Assembly: GCA_002478485.1 (NCBI GenBank)
Contig: DLOL01000032.1
Location: forward strand, 9,104 to 18,970
Length of the DNA: 9,867 bases
Reading direction: 5' to 3'
Origin: Eubacteriaceae bacterium UBA7485
GTDB lineage: Bacteria > Bacillota > Clostridia > Eubacteriales > Eubacteriaceae
Position numbers and translations under genes: made by a program. Under the pieces are notes generated by a model. The model saw only the letters and a list, made by a program, of their open reading frames with translations. It was not told the DNA's origin and ran no database searches. Shown here one piece after another: positions 1 through 6,573 of this stretch; the first letter of the stretch is position 1; every line of letters starts with the position of its first letter.

Positions 1-51
1 CGCCGTTTTGCGTGATACTTTCAGTTCTGCTGAAAAACAGATGCAGATAAG

Positions 52-708
52 CTATTTTATAAAGAAGGGAAGATCCAAAAGATCCAGGTGGTCTGTAATT
101 CTGAATTCGGCATGGGGCGCTTGAATTTCGGGATTCGGCTGATAGCCGACTACCGTCATCCCGGCCCTCTTGGCAGCGAGCATTCCCTGATCGCTGTCTT
201 CAACGACCAGGCAGTCTTCGGGATCGACCTGAAGAAGGCGGGCGGCCTCCAGGAAGATATCGGGCGCGGGTTTTCCATGAGCCACACTCTCGGAAGAGAG
301 CGCGACGTCAACACAGCCGTCAGGGTCCGCCATATTAAGCACTACCTTCGCCTCTTCAAGGACAGAGCCCGTCGCGAGCGCCATTTTATATCCTTTTTCA
401 TGAAGTATCCGGATCAGGTCGGTAATGTGGGGCATCATCCGTTCTTTTGCCCGTTCACTGTTGACGAAGTCTTTATAATAGAGAATTTCTTCTTTCGTGA
501 TTTCCTCCGGATCCATCTGATCCAGATGGTACGTCTCCTTAATTTCCTCCCACCATTCAATCATCTGCCTGCCGAGTGCGCGGGTGAGCAGATCCTGTGT
601 AATAGGGATGCCGTACTTTCGATAGATTGATTTTTCATATTCCTGATAGACCGGCTCAGAATCAATCAAGACACCGTCCATGTCAAAGATGACTGCTTTC
701 TGCTTCAC
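52..708 (-). CDS. HAD-superfamily hydrolase, beta-phosphoglucomutase-like (subfamily IA)
   Basis: A 218-residue cytosolic phosphatase or phosphomutase of the haloacid dehalogenase superfamily. All HAD motifs are visible. Motif I is FDMDGVLIDSE, with nucleophile Asp9 and acid/base Asp11. Motif II is LATGS (Thr113/Ser115). The motif III lysine is in GKPAPD (Lys146), and motif IV is VVEDSDQG (Glu170, Asp171). Residues about 17-90 form the helical cap. DGVLIDSEP and GKPAPDIF are typical of beta-phosphoglucomutase, sugar-phosphatase and phosphoglycolate-phosphatase relatives, so the substrate is probably a small phosphorylated metabolite, but it cannot be named. The start is GTG (complement of 706-708), supported by a GAGGTGG ribosome binding site at complement 713-719. 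The gene is divergent from the isomerase, with a 116-bp shared intergenic region. Length is normal for the family. Family assignment is firm; substrate is open. Confidence 0.92.
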   Translation of the reverse strand: MKQKAVIFDMDGVLIDSEPVYQEYEKSIYRKYGIPITQDLLTRALGRQMIEWWEEIKETYHLDQMDPEEITKEEILYYKDFVNSERAKERMMPHITDLIRILHEKGYKMALATGSVLEEAKVVLNMADPDGCVDVALSSESVAHGKPAPDIFLEAARLLQVDPEDCLVVEDSDQGMLAAKRAGMTVVGYQPNPEIQAPHAEFRITDHLDLLDLPFFIK

Positions 709-744
709 GGAACCACCTCATTCCTTCTTTTCGATTTGAGTTGT

Positions 745-758
745 TTAGGGTACTCTAA
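745..758. promoter_or_regulatory. Imperfect palindrome TTAG-GGTACT-CTAA, candidate MarR-type operator
   Basis: TTAG and CTAA arms (745-748, 755-758) enclose GTAC, with one mismatched base pair between arm and centre. It lies in the HAD/isomerase divergent region and would overlap the -35 position of the proposed isomerase promoter. It resembles the two palindromes upstream of marR (1648-1659, 1844-1858), but the arm spacing differs. Binding by the MarR protein is inferred. Confidence 0.4.
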
Positions 759-773
759 TTAATATGCCGTCTA

Positions 774-782
774 TGTTATCAT
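774..782 (+). promoter_or_regulatory. Possible extended -10 promoter for the isomerase gene
   Basis: TGTTATCAT fits an extended -10 element (TG, one base, then TATCAT at 777-782). No good -35 hexamer lies 16-18 bp upstream. It would start a leader of about 35 nt before the ATG at 825. This is weak evidence; another promoter in 730-800 is possible. Confidence 0.3.
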
Positions 783-797
783 ACCCGGTATAGGATA

Positions 798-818
798 CAG
801 GCGAGTGCCTGAAAGGAG
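798..818 (+). promoter_or_regulatory. Leader hairpin abutting the ribosome binding site of the isomerase
   Basis: CAGGC (798-802) pairs with GCCTG (807-811) around a GAGT loop. The ribosome binding site AAAGGAG (812-818) follows directly, six bases before the ATG at 825. The ribosome site is clear and fixes the start. Whether the small hairpin affects translation is unknown. Confidence 0.4.
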
Positions 819-824
819 ATTTTT

Positions 825-1592
825 ATGGCTGAACAAACACCACTGGCCACAGTGAATAAAGACAAGAAAATCTATGCTTCAAATCTTGATAACCTGGTGA
901 ACTCCCTTCCGCCGCAGCAGGCGCAGCAGTTTCAATCAAGAGAAGGCAGAAGACAACTTCTTGACGAACTGGTTGCTCAAGACTTGTTCTATCTGGATGC
1001 GCTTGAAAACGGGCTGGACCAAACGGAAGAATTCAAGGAACTGATGAAAGACACCGAAGAAAAGATGCTCAAGACTCAAGCGATTGCGAAGTTCATGCAG
1101 CAGGTCGAAGTTACGGATGACGAAGTCAAGAAGTTCTATGACGATAATCCGGATATGTTCCTTGCACCTGAATCTGTCCGCGCAAGCCATATTCTGGTTC
1201 CTGCAGAAGAACAGGCCAATATGATTCTTGAGGAAATCAAGCAGGGTAAGAAGAATTTTGAAGACGCTGCGAAAGAGTATTCAACCTGTCCTTCCAGCGC
1301 ACAGGGAGGCGATCTGAACTACTTCCAGAGAGGGCGTATGGTTCCTGAATTTGAAGAAGCCGCGTTTTCAATGGAACCGGGACAGATGACAGAAAAGCCG
1401 GTCAAGACGGATTTTGGGTATCACATCATCAAGACCACGGACAAACAGCCGGAACAGCCCATTCCGTTTGAAGCGGTTAAGGAAGACGCGAAGCAGTATC
1501 TTCTGGGTCAGAAGCAGCATGACGCTTATATGAAGAAAGTGGATGAACTGAAAGAAAAATATCCGGTCGATATCAATTTGGGACTGGTTTAA
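825..1592 (+). CDS. Parvulin-type peptidyl-prolyl cis-trans isomerase, cytosolic
   Basis: A 255-residue folding catalyst that isomerises Xaa-Pro bonds. The parvulin (rotamase) domain spans about residues 117-205. It shows ASHILV with active-site His122, the YSTCPS segment with Cys155, GGDL, the RGRMVPEFEEAAF stretch, and GYHIIK with His200. Residues 1-100 resemble the SurA/PrsA N-terminal helical region (LLDELVAQDLFYLDALENG), and the C-terminal 40 residues are helical. PrsA relatives are exported lipoproteins, but this one has no signal peptide or lipobox, so it should act in the cytoplasm as a chaperone-like isomerase. Similar signal-less proteins are common in clostridia. The start follows AAAGGAG at good spacing. 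It is transcribed alone and closed by the terminator at 1602-1634. A TTAG/CTAA palindrome upstream hints at shared control with marR-lon. Confidence 0.93.
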   Translation: MAEQTPLATVNKDKKIYASNLDNLVNSLPPQQAQQFQSREGRRQLLDELVAQDLFYLDALENGLDQTEEFKELMKDTEEKMLKTQAIAKFMQQVEVTDDEVKKFYDDNPDMFLAPESVRASHILVPAEEQANMILEEIKQGKKNFEDAAKEYSTCPSSAQGGDLNYFQRGRMVPEFEEAAFSMEPGQMTEKPVKTDFGYHIIKTTDKQPEQPIPFEAVKEDAKQYLLGQKQHDAYMKKVDELKEKYPVDINLGLV

Positions 1593-1601
1593 GCTCAAGG
1601 G

Positions 1602-1634
1602 AGAGCTCCTGAAAAGGAGCTCTTTTTCTTTTTT
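1602..1634 (+). terminator. Rho-independent terminator after the isomerase gene
   Basis: AGAGCTCCT (1602-1610) pairs perfectly with AGGAGCTCT (1615-1623) around a GAAA tetraloop. A T-rich tract broken by a single C runs to 1634. It begins 10 bp after the stop codon. Confidence 0.93.
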
Positions 1635-1805
1635 GAAAGGATGTGTTTTAGCCCGCTAACTTGAATGTTCATGCGAAAAAAATGAATAAATAGTAGTTTT
1701 TACGTTTTTCGAAGGCTTATAAATCTCCTGTGTCTATAAAGAAAAACATGACTTCTTGTGGAAGAGAAGGGAAAAAGGATATGAATAAAAATTATAGTAA
1801 AAGGT
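1635..1805. other. AT-rich intergenic stretch upstream of marR
   Basis: The gene-free stretch between the isomerase stop and the marR start is about 294 bp. It holds the terminator, the palindrome at 1648-1659, the marR promoter and the palindrome at 1844-1858. Between 1660 and 1800 the sequence is AT-rich, and I see no gene, RNA or convincing second promoter. It is longer than needed for one promoter, so an unrecognised small RNA or upstream activating site cannot be excluded. Confidence 0.5.
1648..1659. promoter_or_regulatory. Perfect palindrome TTAGC-CC-GCTAA, candidate MarR/SlyA-type operator
   Basis: Two perfect 5-bp arms with a 2-bp spacer. SlyA of enterobacteria recognises TTAGCAAGCTAA; this site differs only in the two central bases. 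It lies 14 bp after the T tract of the isomerase terminator and about 230 bp upstream of marR, far from the proposed marR promoter. It could serve as a distal site or belong to an unseen promoter. Confidence 0.4.
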
Positions 1806-1834
1806 TTGACAGCGCCTAACTATTTCTGTATAAT
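1806..1834 (+). promoter_or_regulatory. Consensus housekeeping promoter of marR (and probably lon)
   Basis: A perfect -35 TTGACA (1806-1811) and a perfect -10 TATAAT (1829-1834) are separated by exactly 17 bp. The predicted transcription start is near 1841, giving a leader of about 46 nt. Such a strong promoter before a regulator gene suggests it is held down by a repressor, most simply the MarR product itself. No clear terminator separates marR from lon. Confidence 0.9.
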
Positions 1835-1843
1835 GGGAAAAGA

Positions 1844-1858
1844 TTAGTGTCACGCTAA
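1844..1858. promoter_or_regulatory. Imperfect palindrome at the marR transcription start, candidate autoregulatory operator
   Basis: TTAGTGTCACGCTAA has TTAG/CTAA outer arms, GT/AC inner arms, one mismatched pair and a central C. It falls at about +4 to +18 of the consensus promoter, where a bound repressor would block initiation. MarR proteins commonly bind such 12-20 bp palindromes at their own promoters. Identification is by shape and position only. Confidence 0.5.
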
Positions 1859-1886
1859 CTAACTATCAATTGTTGAGGGAAAGACG

Positions 1887-2306
1887 ATGAAAGACTGTGA
1901 TAAGCAGCTGCTGGATTTATATACGGAACTCCTTGAGATGGAAAAAAAGGCGAAAGACGCCTACTCCAGAGACTGTGAGGCGACAAATTTCACACCTTGT
2001 CAGATTAAATACCTCCAGATCATTGATTCAAGGGAGAAGCTGACTTCGTCTGAATTCGCCAGGATCATGCAAATCTCCAAACCAACAGTCTCCCAGCTGA
2101 TCAACAGACTCTCGAACGCGGACTGCGTTTATAAGCAGCACTCCGCTGCGGACAAGAGAATCTGTTACATACAGCTTACGCCCAAAGGAGAAAAAATTGC
2201 GCGTGCGGAAGAAAGCGCCCGCAAGGAAATTGTCGACTATATTGAAAGCAGGCTGACACCGGATGAACTTGAAATGTTCATCTCGCTTCTCATGAAGCTG
2301 ATCTAA
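1887..2306 (+). CDS. MarR-family winged-helix transcriptional regulator
   Basis: A 139-residue DNA-binding regulator of normal MarR length. Residues about 30-100 form the winged helix-turn-helix: TPCQIKYLQII, then LTSSEFARIMQI, the recognition helix SKPTVSQLINRL (64-75), and the wing with the hallmark DKR (89-91) before LTPKGEKIA. Flanking helices (5-25 and 102-139) would form the dimer interface. It has five cysteines (4, 30, 38, 80, 93), many for this size, so oxidation sensing as in OhrR-type MarR proteins is conceivable, but I cannot match a specific OhrR sensor cysteine. The start is supported by GAGGGA (1875-1880) six bases upstream. It is driven by a consensus promoter with a palindrome at the start site and lies 61 bp before lon, so autoregulation and control of lon are the simplest reading. 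Confidence 0.93.
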   Translation: MKDCDKQLLDLYTELLEMEKKAKDAYSRDCEATNFTPCQIKYLQIIDSREKLTSSEFARIMQISKPTVSQLINRLSNADCVYKQHSAADKRICYIQLTPKGEKIARAEESARKEIVDYIESRLTPDELEMFISLLMKLI

Positions 2307-2367
2307 CAAAAAGCTGAAAAGCTCATAAAAGTCAGATTGCACTGACGAAAATTTTTAAGGAGGAAGA

Positions 2368-4746
2368 ATGAGTACTGAATTAAGAAATGCACCTTTAATT
2401 CCAATTACGGAAACTGTACTGTTTTCTGGAACGAAAAACCGCATTTATGTGAATGAGACGATCGGCAACAATATTCGCAAGCTGATCAACAAGGGAATTA
2501 CCCAGGCAGTTGGATTAACGACTAAAACGTACCATGCATATGACCTCCTGACTGAAGAAGACTTTTATAAAACAGGTGTCCTGATCTATTTAGATAACAT
2601 TCAGAAGTCAGATAATGGTTATATTGTCGATATCAGAACGGGTAGTCGCGTCATGGTGGATGATATTGATAACGGCGTTGCAGGACTCAACGCGATGTAT
2701 CATGAAGCAGAACCGGCAGACGACCTCACCCCGGCTGAAGAACAGGAAATGATCGACTATATCTCCGACCTGTTCAAAGAAGTCGGATCCGCTTTCAAGA
2801 ATGTGGAACATGTGATCGCTATCCTGAAGAGACTCGATTCTCTTGACGAAACCATTGGTTATCTTGTTCCGATGATGGGCATCTCGATTGAAAAGAAACA
2901 GGCCATGCTTGAAGCGGATTCCAAAAAGCAGAGAGCCCTTCTTTTCCTTGACGAAGTGGTCAAGCAGAAAGACTCCATCCATTTCCAGATTGAACTTCAG
3001 AAGAAATACGGACAGCAGAAAGAAAAGCAGTACCGTGAAGCGATGATCAGAGAGCAGATCAAGAACCTTCAGTCTGAACTCCAGGATATGGACGAAGAGG
3101 AAGAAGGATCATACGTTGAAAGAATCAACGCTTCCGACATGCCGGAAGACGTGAAGAAGATGGCGCTTAAAGAAGCCCAGAAGCTTGAAGCAACATCTCC
3201 CCAGTCCAGTGAATACAATGTCATGGTCAATTATCTGGATCTTCTTCTTGAAATGCCTTGGACGGTTGAATCAAAAGACATCGACATCAAGAAGGCAAGA
3301 GAAAGACTTGACGCGGATCACTATGGAATTGAAGATGTGAAGAAGCGCATCATCGAACATCTTGCAGTCATGAAGCTCAAGAAGGACAAGCAGGGATCGA
3401 TCCTGATTCTCGCAGGCCCTCCCGGAACCGGTAAAACCAGCCTTGGAAAGAGCATCGCAGAAGCGCTTGAACGCGAATATGTGAGAGTCTCCTTAGGCGG
3501 TGTCCACGATGAATCTGAAATCAGAGGACACAGAAGAACCTATGTCGGTGCAATGCCGGGACGTATCATCAAGGGAATCAAGCAGGCGGGAACGATGAAT
3601 CCGGTCTTCATCCTTGACGAAATCGACAAGCTTGGCTACTCCAACCAGGGAGATCCTAGCGCGGCTCTTCTCGAAGTTTTAGACCCGGAACAGAACGGCA
3701 CCTTTGCAGACCACTATCTTGAAGTACCGTATGATCTTTCAAACGTGTTCTTCATCGGAACCGCAAACGACCTTTCCACCATCCCGGGACCGCTCTTAGA
3801 CCGTGCGGAAATCATCGAACTTTCCTCTTACACGGAAAATGAAAAGATGCATATCGCGAAGGATCACTTAATCCGCAAGGTTAGAAAAGAACACGGCCTG
3901 ACCGAAGATATGCTCACCTTTGAAGACGACGCGGTGAAGAAGATCATCACAGATTACACAGCTGAAGCCGGCGTCAGAGGTCTTACCAAGCAGATCTCCA
4001 AGGTTGCCCGCGCGGCAGGCGCGAAGATTGTTTCCGGAGATGTGGATAAAGTGGTTGTAACAGAAGACAACCTCGCCGATTTCCTCGGAAACAAGACAAG
4101 GATGCACGATAAGACTCAGGATACAGCAGAACCGGGCGTTGTCACCGGTATGGCATGGACTGCGGTTGGAGGAGAAATTCTCTTTATCGAAGCGACGCAC
4201 ATGCCGGGGAACGGCCGCATGATCATCACAGGTCAGCTTGGCGATGTCATGAAGGAATCCGCAACCATCGCGAACTCCTTAATCCGCTCAAGACTTGGCG
4301 GAGACCAGACAGGATTTGATTTCTCCAAGCACGACATCCACATTCACGTCCCGGCCGGCGCAACTCCGAAGGACGGCCCTTCCGCCGGTGTGACCCTGAC
4401 GACTGCGCTTGCTTCCCTGATTCTCGGAATTCCGGTTGATCCGAAGATTGCCATGACTGGCGAAGTTTCCCTCTCCGGGAAAGTGCTTCCGGTCGGCGGA
4501 ATCAAGGAAAAGGTCATTGCAGCTCACAGAGCGGGCGCGCGCACGATCTTCCTGCCGAAAGATAACGAAAAAGATATTATGGATATTCCGGAAGAAGTCA
4601 GAAACGATCTCAACATCAAACTGATGGGCACGGTTGACCAGGTCATTGAAGAAGCTTTAAATGTACAGGTTCACCAGTCAAGAGAATACTTCCCTCTGAC
4701 CCTGAACACCCCCAATGATTCTGAAAGAAATTCCGTAAGATTCTAA
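2368..4746 (+). CDS. lon: ATP-dependent protease LonA (endopeptidase La)
   Basis: A 792-residue cytosolic AAA+ serine protease that degrades misfolded and regulatory proteins as a hexamer. Domains in order: Lon N-terminal substrate domain (about 8-195); helical linker rich in charged residues (195-300); AAA+ module with Walker A GPPGTGKTS (350-358), Walker B FILDEID (414-420) and a conserved Arg479 in LLDRAE; and the protease domain (about 590-775). The catalytic dyad is Ser672 in DGPSAG and Lys715 in GGIKEK, 43 residues apart as in E. coli Lon. The N-terminal domain is divergent: IPITETVLFSG replaces the usual LPLRDVVVFPG-like start. A tail of about 20 residues follows the protease fold. AAGGAGG (2357-2363) precedes the ATG by four bases. 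It follows marR and is closed by the terminator at 4752-4784. Confidence 0.97.
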   Translation: MSTELRNAPLIPITETVLFSGTKNRIYVNETIGNNIRKLINKGITQAVGLTTKTYHAYDLLTEEDFYKTGVLIYLDNIQKSDNGYIVDIRTGSRVMVDDIDNGVAGLNAMYHEAEPADDLTPAEEQEMIDYISDLFKEVGSAFKNVEHVIAILKRLDSLDETIGYLVPMMGISIEKKQAMLEADSKKQRALLFLDEVVKQKDSIHFQIELQKKYGQQKEKQYREAMIREQIKNLQSELQDMDEEEEGSYVERINASDMPEDVKKMALKEAQKLEATSPQSSEYNVMVNYLDLLLEMPWTVESKDIDIKKARERLDADHYGIEDVKKRIIEHLAVMKLKKDKQGSILILAGPPGTGKTSLGKSIAEALEREYVRVSLGGVHDESEIRGHRRTYVGAMPGRIIKGIKQAGTMNPVFILDEIDKLGYSNQGDPSAALLEVLDPEQNGTFADHYLEVPYDLSNVFFIGTANDLSTIPGPLLDRAEIIELSSYTENEKMHIAKDHLIRKVRKEHGLTEDMLTFEDDAVKKIITDYTAEAGVRGLTKQISKVARAAGAKIVSGDVDKVVVTEDNLADFLGNKTRMHDKTQDTAEPGVVTGMAWTAVGGEILFIEATHMPGNGRMIITGQLGDVMKESATIANSLIRSRLGGDQTGFDFSKHDIHIHVPAGATPKDGPSAGVTLTTALASLILGIPVDPKIAMTGEVSLSGKVLPVGGIKEKVIAAHRAGARTIFLPKDNEKDIMDIPEEVRNDLNIKLMGTVDQVIEEALNVQVHQSREYFPLTLNTPNDSERNSVRF

Positions 4747-4751
4747 TTTTC

Positions 4752-4784
4752 ACCGAAAGCCTTTGACGGGCTTTCGGTTTTTTT
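4752..4784 (+). terminator. Rho-independent terminator after lon
   Basis: A perfect 10-bp stem, ACCGAAAGCC (4752-4761) with GGCTTTCGGT (4769-4778), has a 7-nt loop and is followed by a run of seven T (4778-4784). It starts 6 bp after the lon stop. Confidence 0.95.
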
Positions 4785-4843
4785 ATTTTTTGGATACTTG
4801 ATACTTAAAGAATCAACCATCAGAAAAAGGAAGAGGCGGAGGA

Positions 4844-5434
4844 TTGGATTCAGAAACAGCACGAAAGATCAAAGATAAAGTTAAATCTGATACAGAATAC
4901 TGGGATAGTTTTCTAGATAAGAAAGTGGAGTATGGTTTAAAGGATAGTAAAAGGCATACAAAAGGCCATGTTAAACGCGTCATATTATTCGCGCTTATGC
5001 TTGCTGATATGAAAAAACTCAACCGAAAAGATAAAAAAGCGCTCGCCATGGCCGCTGTGTTTCACGATTCAAGAAGACAGGACGATCTTTATGATGTGGG
5101 TCACGGCGACCGCGCTGCCGAATATTATAAAACCTATGCGGCTGAACACGAAATTCCGTTTGATGAGAGGACCTACCTTTCTATAAAGTATCATGACAGG
5201 CCGGACATATCAGGCTATGCCGCCTTTAAGAAAGCCGGGCTTGACGAAGAAGATCAGTTGATTTATCAGCTTTTAAAAGACGCGGACGGCCTGGACCGGA
5301 TGAGAATCAGCAAAAAAGCGCTTGACCTGAACCGTCTCCGAACAGAAGAAGGAAAAAGCCTTTATGATTTTGCCCTTGATACCATCGAGTCGGAACTGGG
5401 CCCCGTTCCTGAACAGCTCAATAAAAAGTTTTGA
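4844..5434 (+). CDS. HD-domain phosphohydrolase, substrate unknown
   Basis: A 196-residue cytosolic protein with the metal-binding HD signature: His42 in GHVKRV, His74-Asp75 in VFHDSRR, further histidines in GHGDR (87) and YHDRPD (117), and the closing aspartate in LLKDADGLDR (146/148). HD proteins hydrolyse phosphomonoesters, phosphodiesters or nucleotides using one or two metal ions. The short stand-alone architecture gives no hint of substrate. I chose TTG at 4844 because no ATG or GTG lies upstream before the in-frame TGA at 4799, and the next ATG is inside the fold. The nearest GGAGG (4838-4842) is only one base from the TTG, so the working ribosome site may be AGGAAGAGG (4828-4836). The first 150 bp are more AT-rich than the rest. 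No clear promoter is seen; the gene sits alone between the lon terminator and the ABC operon. Confidence 0.85.
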   Translation: MDSETARKIKDKVKSDTEYWDSFLDKKVEYGLKDSKRHTKGHVKRVILFALMLADMKKLNRKDKKALAMAAVFHDSRRQDDLYDVGHGDRAAEYYKTYAAEHEIPFDERTYLSIKYHDRPDISGYAAFKKAGLDEEDQLIYQLLKDADGLDRMRISKKALDLNRLRTEEGKSLYDFALDTIESELGPVPEQLNKKF

Positions 5435-5444
5435 ATCTGACCAG

Positions 5445-5472
5445 GCCTTCGTAAACCTTTACGCTTCTAGGC
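5445..5472. promoter_or_regulatory. Palindrome CGTAAA-CC-TTTACG between the HD gene and the ABC operon
   Basis: Perfect 6-bp arms (5450-5455, 5458-5463) have a 2-bp spacer. Outer GCCT (5445-5448) and AGGC (5469-5472) can extend pairing around a bulge. GTAAAC..TTTAC resembles LacI/CcpA-family operators but lacks their central CG. It lies about 30 bp upstream of the proposed -10 element. It could instead be a poor terminator for the HD gene, since a few T residues follow at 5481-5486. Confidence 0.4.
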
Positions 5473-5489
5473 AGGCAGGATCTTTTCTG

Positions 5490-5498
5490 TGATAAAAT
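5490..5498 (+). promoter_or_regulatory. Extended -10 promoter of the ABC transporter operon
   Basis: TGATAAAAT is an extended -10 (TG, one base, TAAAAT at 5493-5498). No good -35 is found at 16-18 bp, which is usual for extended -10 promoters or ones needing an activator. The predicted start is near 5505, giving a leader of about 35 nt, too short for a riboswitch. Confidence 0.5.
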
Positions 5499-5511
5499 CG
5501 AATCAATTCGA
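5498..5511. promoter_or_regulatory. Perfect palindrome TCGAAT-CA-ATTCGA at the predicted start of the ABC operon
   Basis: Perfect 6-bp arms with a 2-bp spacer, overlapping the last base of the -10 and the predicted transcription start. This is a repressor-like position. I do not recognise the motif as that of a known regulator. Confidence 0.5.
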
Positions 5512-5538
5512 ATATAGATCATCCAACAGGAGGAAAAG

Positions 5539-6534
5539 ATGAAGAAAAGATTCGCTGTTCTGATCGCAATGATCCTGACGCTGTCAACGATCTTCGCAGG
5601 ATGCGGCGCGCAAGAAGCGAAAATCGAGCCTCAGACGGTTAAAATCGCAACGCTTGCAGGCCCGACAGGCATGGGAATGGCTCCGATGATGAATGATGAT
5701 AAGGAAATCGCTGAAGGAGTCAAACTTGATTTCACACTGGCAACATCTCCGGACAAGGTTGTTGGAGATGTCATCAACGGTACCTACCAGATTGCTGGGC
5801 TTCCAACCAACACAGCTGCCGTGGTCTACAACAAGACTGGAGGAAAAGTGGTGCTTGGAGCGGTTAACACGCTTGGAACACTCAGCATTGTTGGAGACAA
5901 GAGTGTGGAAGGGATCACTTCGATTGCCGACCTGAAAGGAAACACCATCGGTGTGGTGGGACAGGGTGCCGTGCCCGAATACGTTTTACGCGCACTGCTT
6001 GAAAAGAACGGATTAAATCCGGACACCGACGTGACTCTCAAATGGTATGCCGAACACGCAGAAGCTGCGGCCGCGCTTGTAAGCGGAGAAGTGCAGATTG
6101 CCATGCTGCCTCAGCCGTATGCCACTTCAGCGCTCACACAAAATCAGAACCTGGTGCAGCTGATTGACCTGAATACAGCCTGGGAAGAAGCGTACGGCTG
6201 CCAGATGGAAATGGGCTGTGTTGTGGTAAACAAAGAATGGGCTGACACGAATCCGGAACTGCTTAAAAAATTCATGGATGAATATAAAGTTTCCGTAGAC
6301 GAAATCAAAACAGATGACGATCAGGCGGCTCAGCAAGTCGTGCAGGCCGGCATTCTTCAAAATGAAGATATGGCCAAGAAAGTCATTCCGAACTGCGCAC
6401 TGACTTTTATTTCCGCGCAGGATGCGAAGGAAGATCTCAATACATTCCTTCAGGCTTTATATAATTTCAATCCTGAATCCGTAGGCGGAACACTACCGGC
6501 TCTTGACAGTGATTTTTACTCATTATCATGGTAA
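5539..6534 (+). CDS. ABC transporter substrate-binding lipoprotein, NitT/TauT/SsuA (NMT1-like) type
   Basis: A 331-residue extracytoplasmic solute receptor anchored to the outer face of the membrane. The signal peptide has a basic start (MKKR), a hydrophobic core (5-19) and the lipobox IFAGC, so Cys22 should be lipidated after cleavage. The mature part is a type-II periplasmic-binding fold: first strand VKIATLAGPTGMGM (34-47), then LATSPDKVVGDVINGTYQIAGLPTN (67-91), where such proteins probe small organic ligands, SIADLKGNTIGVV (128-140), and a late LVSGEVQIAMLPQPYA segment. This pattern fits the SsuA/TauA/ThiY/NMT1 group, but the ligand (sulfonate, thiamine precursor, nitrate-like or other) cannot be read from sequence. 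AGGAGG (5528-5533) lies five bases before the ATG. It is first gene of a three-gene importer operon; a terminator follows directly, suggesting it is made in excess over the membrane parts. Confidence 0.92.
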   Translation: MKKRFAVLIAMILTLSTIFAGCGAQEAKIEPQTVKIATLAGPTGMGMAPMMNDDKEIAEGVKLDFTLATSPDKVVGDVINGTYQIAGLPTNTAAVVYNKTGGKVVLGAVNTLGTLSIVGDKSVEGITSIADLKGNTIGVVGQGAVPEYVLRALLEKNGLNPDTDVTLKWYAEHAEAAAALVSGEVQIAMLPQPYATSALTQNQNLVQLIDLNTAWEEAYGCQMEMGCVVVNKEWADTNPELLKKFMDEYKVSVDEIKTDDDQAAQQVVQAGILQNEDMAKKVIPNCALTFISAQDAKEDLNTFLQALYNFNPESVGGTLPALDSDFYSLSW

Positions 6535-6538
6535 GGAT

Positions 6539-6564
6539 AAAAGGCTGCTTGGCAGCCTTTTTTT
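6539..6564 (+). terminator. Intra-operon terminator between the binding protein and permease genes
   Basis: AAAAGGCTGC (6539-6548) pairs with GCAGCCTTTT (6552-6561) around a 3-nt loop, with T residues continuing to 6564. It lies 4 bp after the lipoprotein stop and 9 bp before the permease ATG. Partial read-through would supply less mRNA for permease and ATPase than for the binding protein, as known in many ABC operons. Confidence 0.88.
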
Positions 6565-6573
6565 AGATTTGGA

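Noticed and set aside
19..35. Stem-loop TTTCAG-TTCTG-CTGAAA downstream of the HAD gene
   Set aside because: Six AT-rich pairs with no T tract on the 3' side in either orientation; not a supported terminator.
88..630. Plus-strand open frame of 180 codons
   Set aside because: Antisense to the HAD hydrolase, which has all family motifs, a ribosome binding site and normal length on the minus strand.
1781..1819. Tiny open frame (12 codons) preceded by AAAAAGG
   Set aside because: It overlaps the -35 region of the marR promoter and lies upstream of the transcription start; no promoter of its own and no known peptide.
2331..2356. Hairpin GTCAG-ATTGCA-CTGAC followed by GAAAATTTTT between marR and lon
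   Set aside because: The stem is only 5 bp with a 6-nt loop, and the T run is separated from it; too weak to call a terminator. At most a minor attenuator.
4793..4806. Tandem repeat GATACTT x2 before the HD gene
   Set aside because: Only two 7-bp units; no sign of function.
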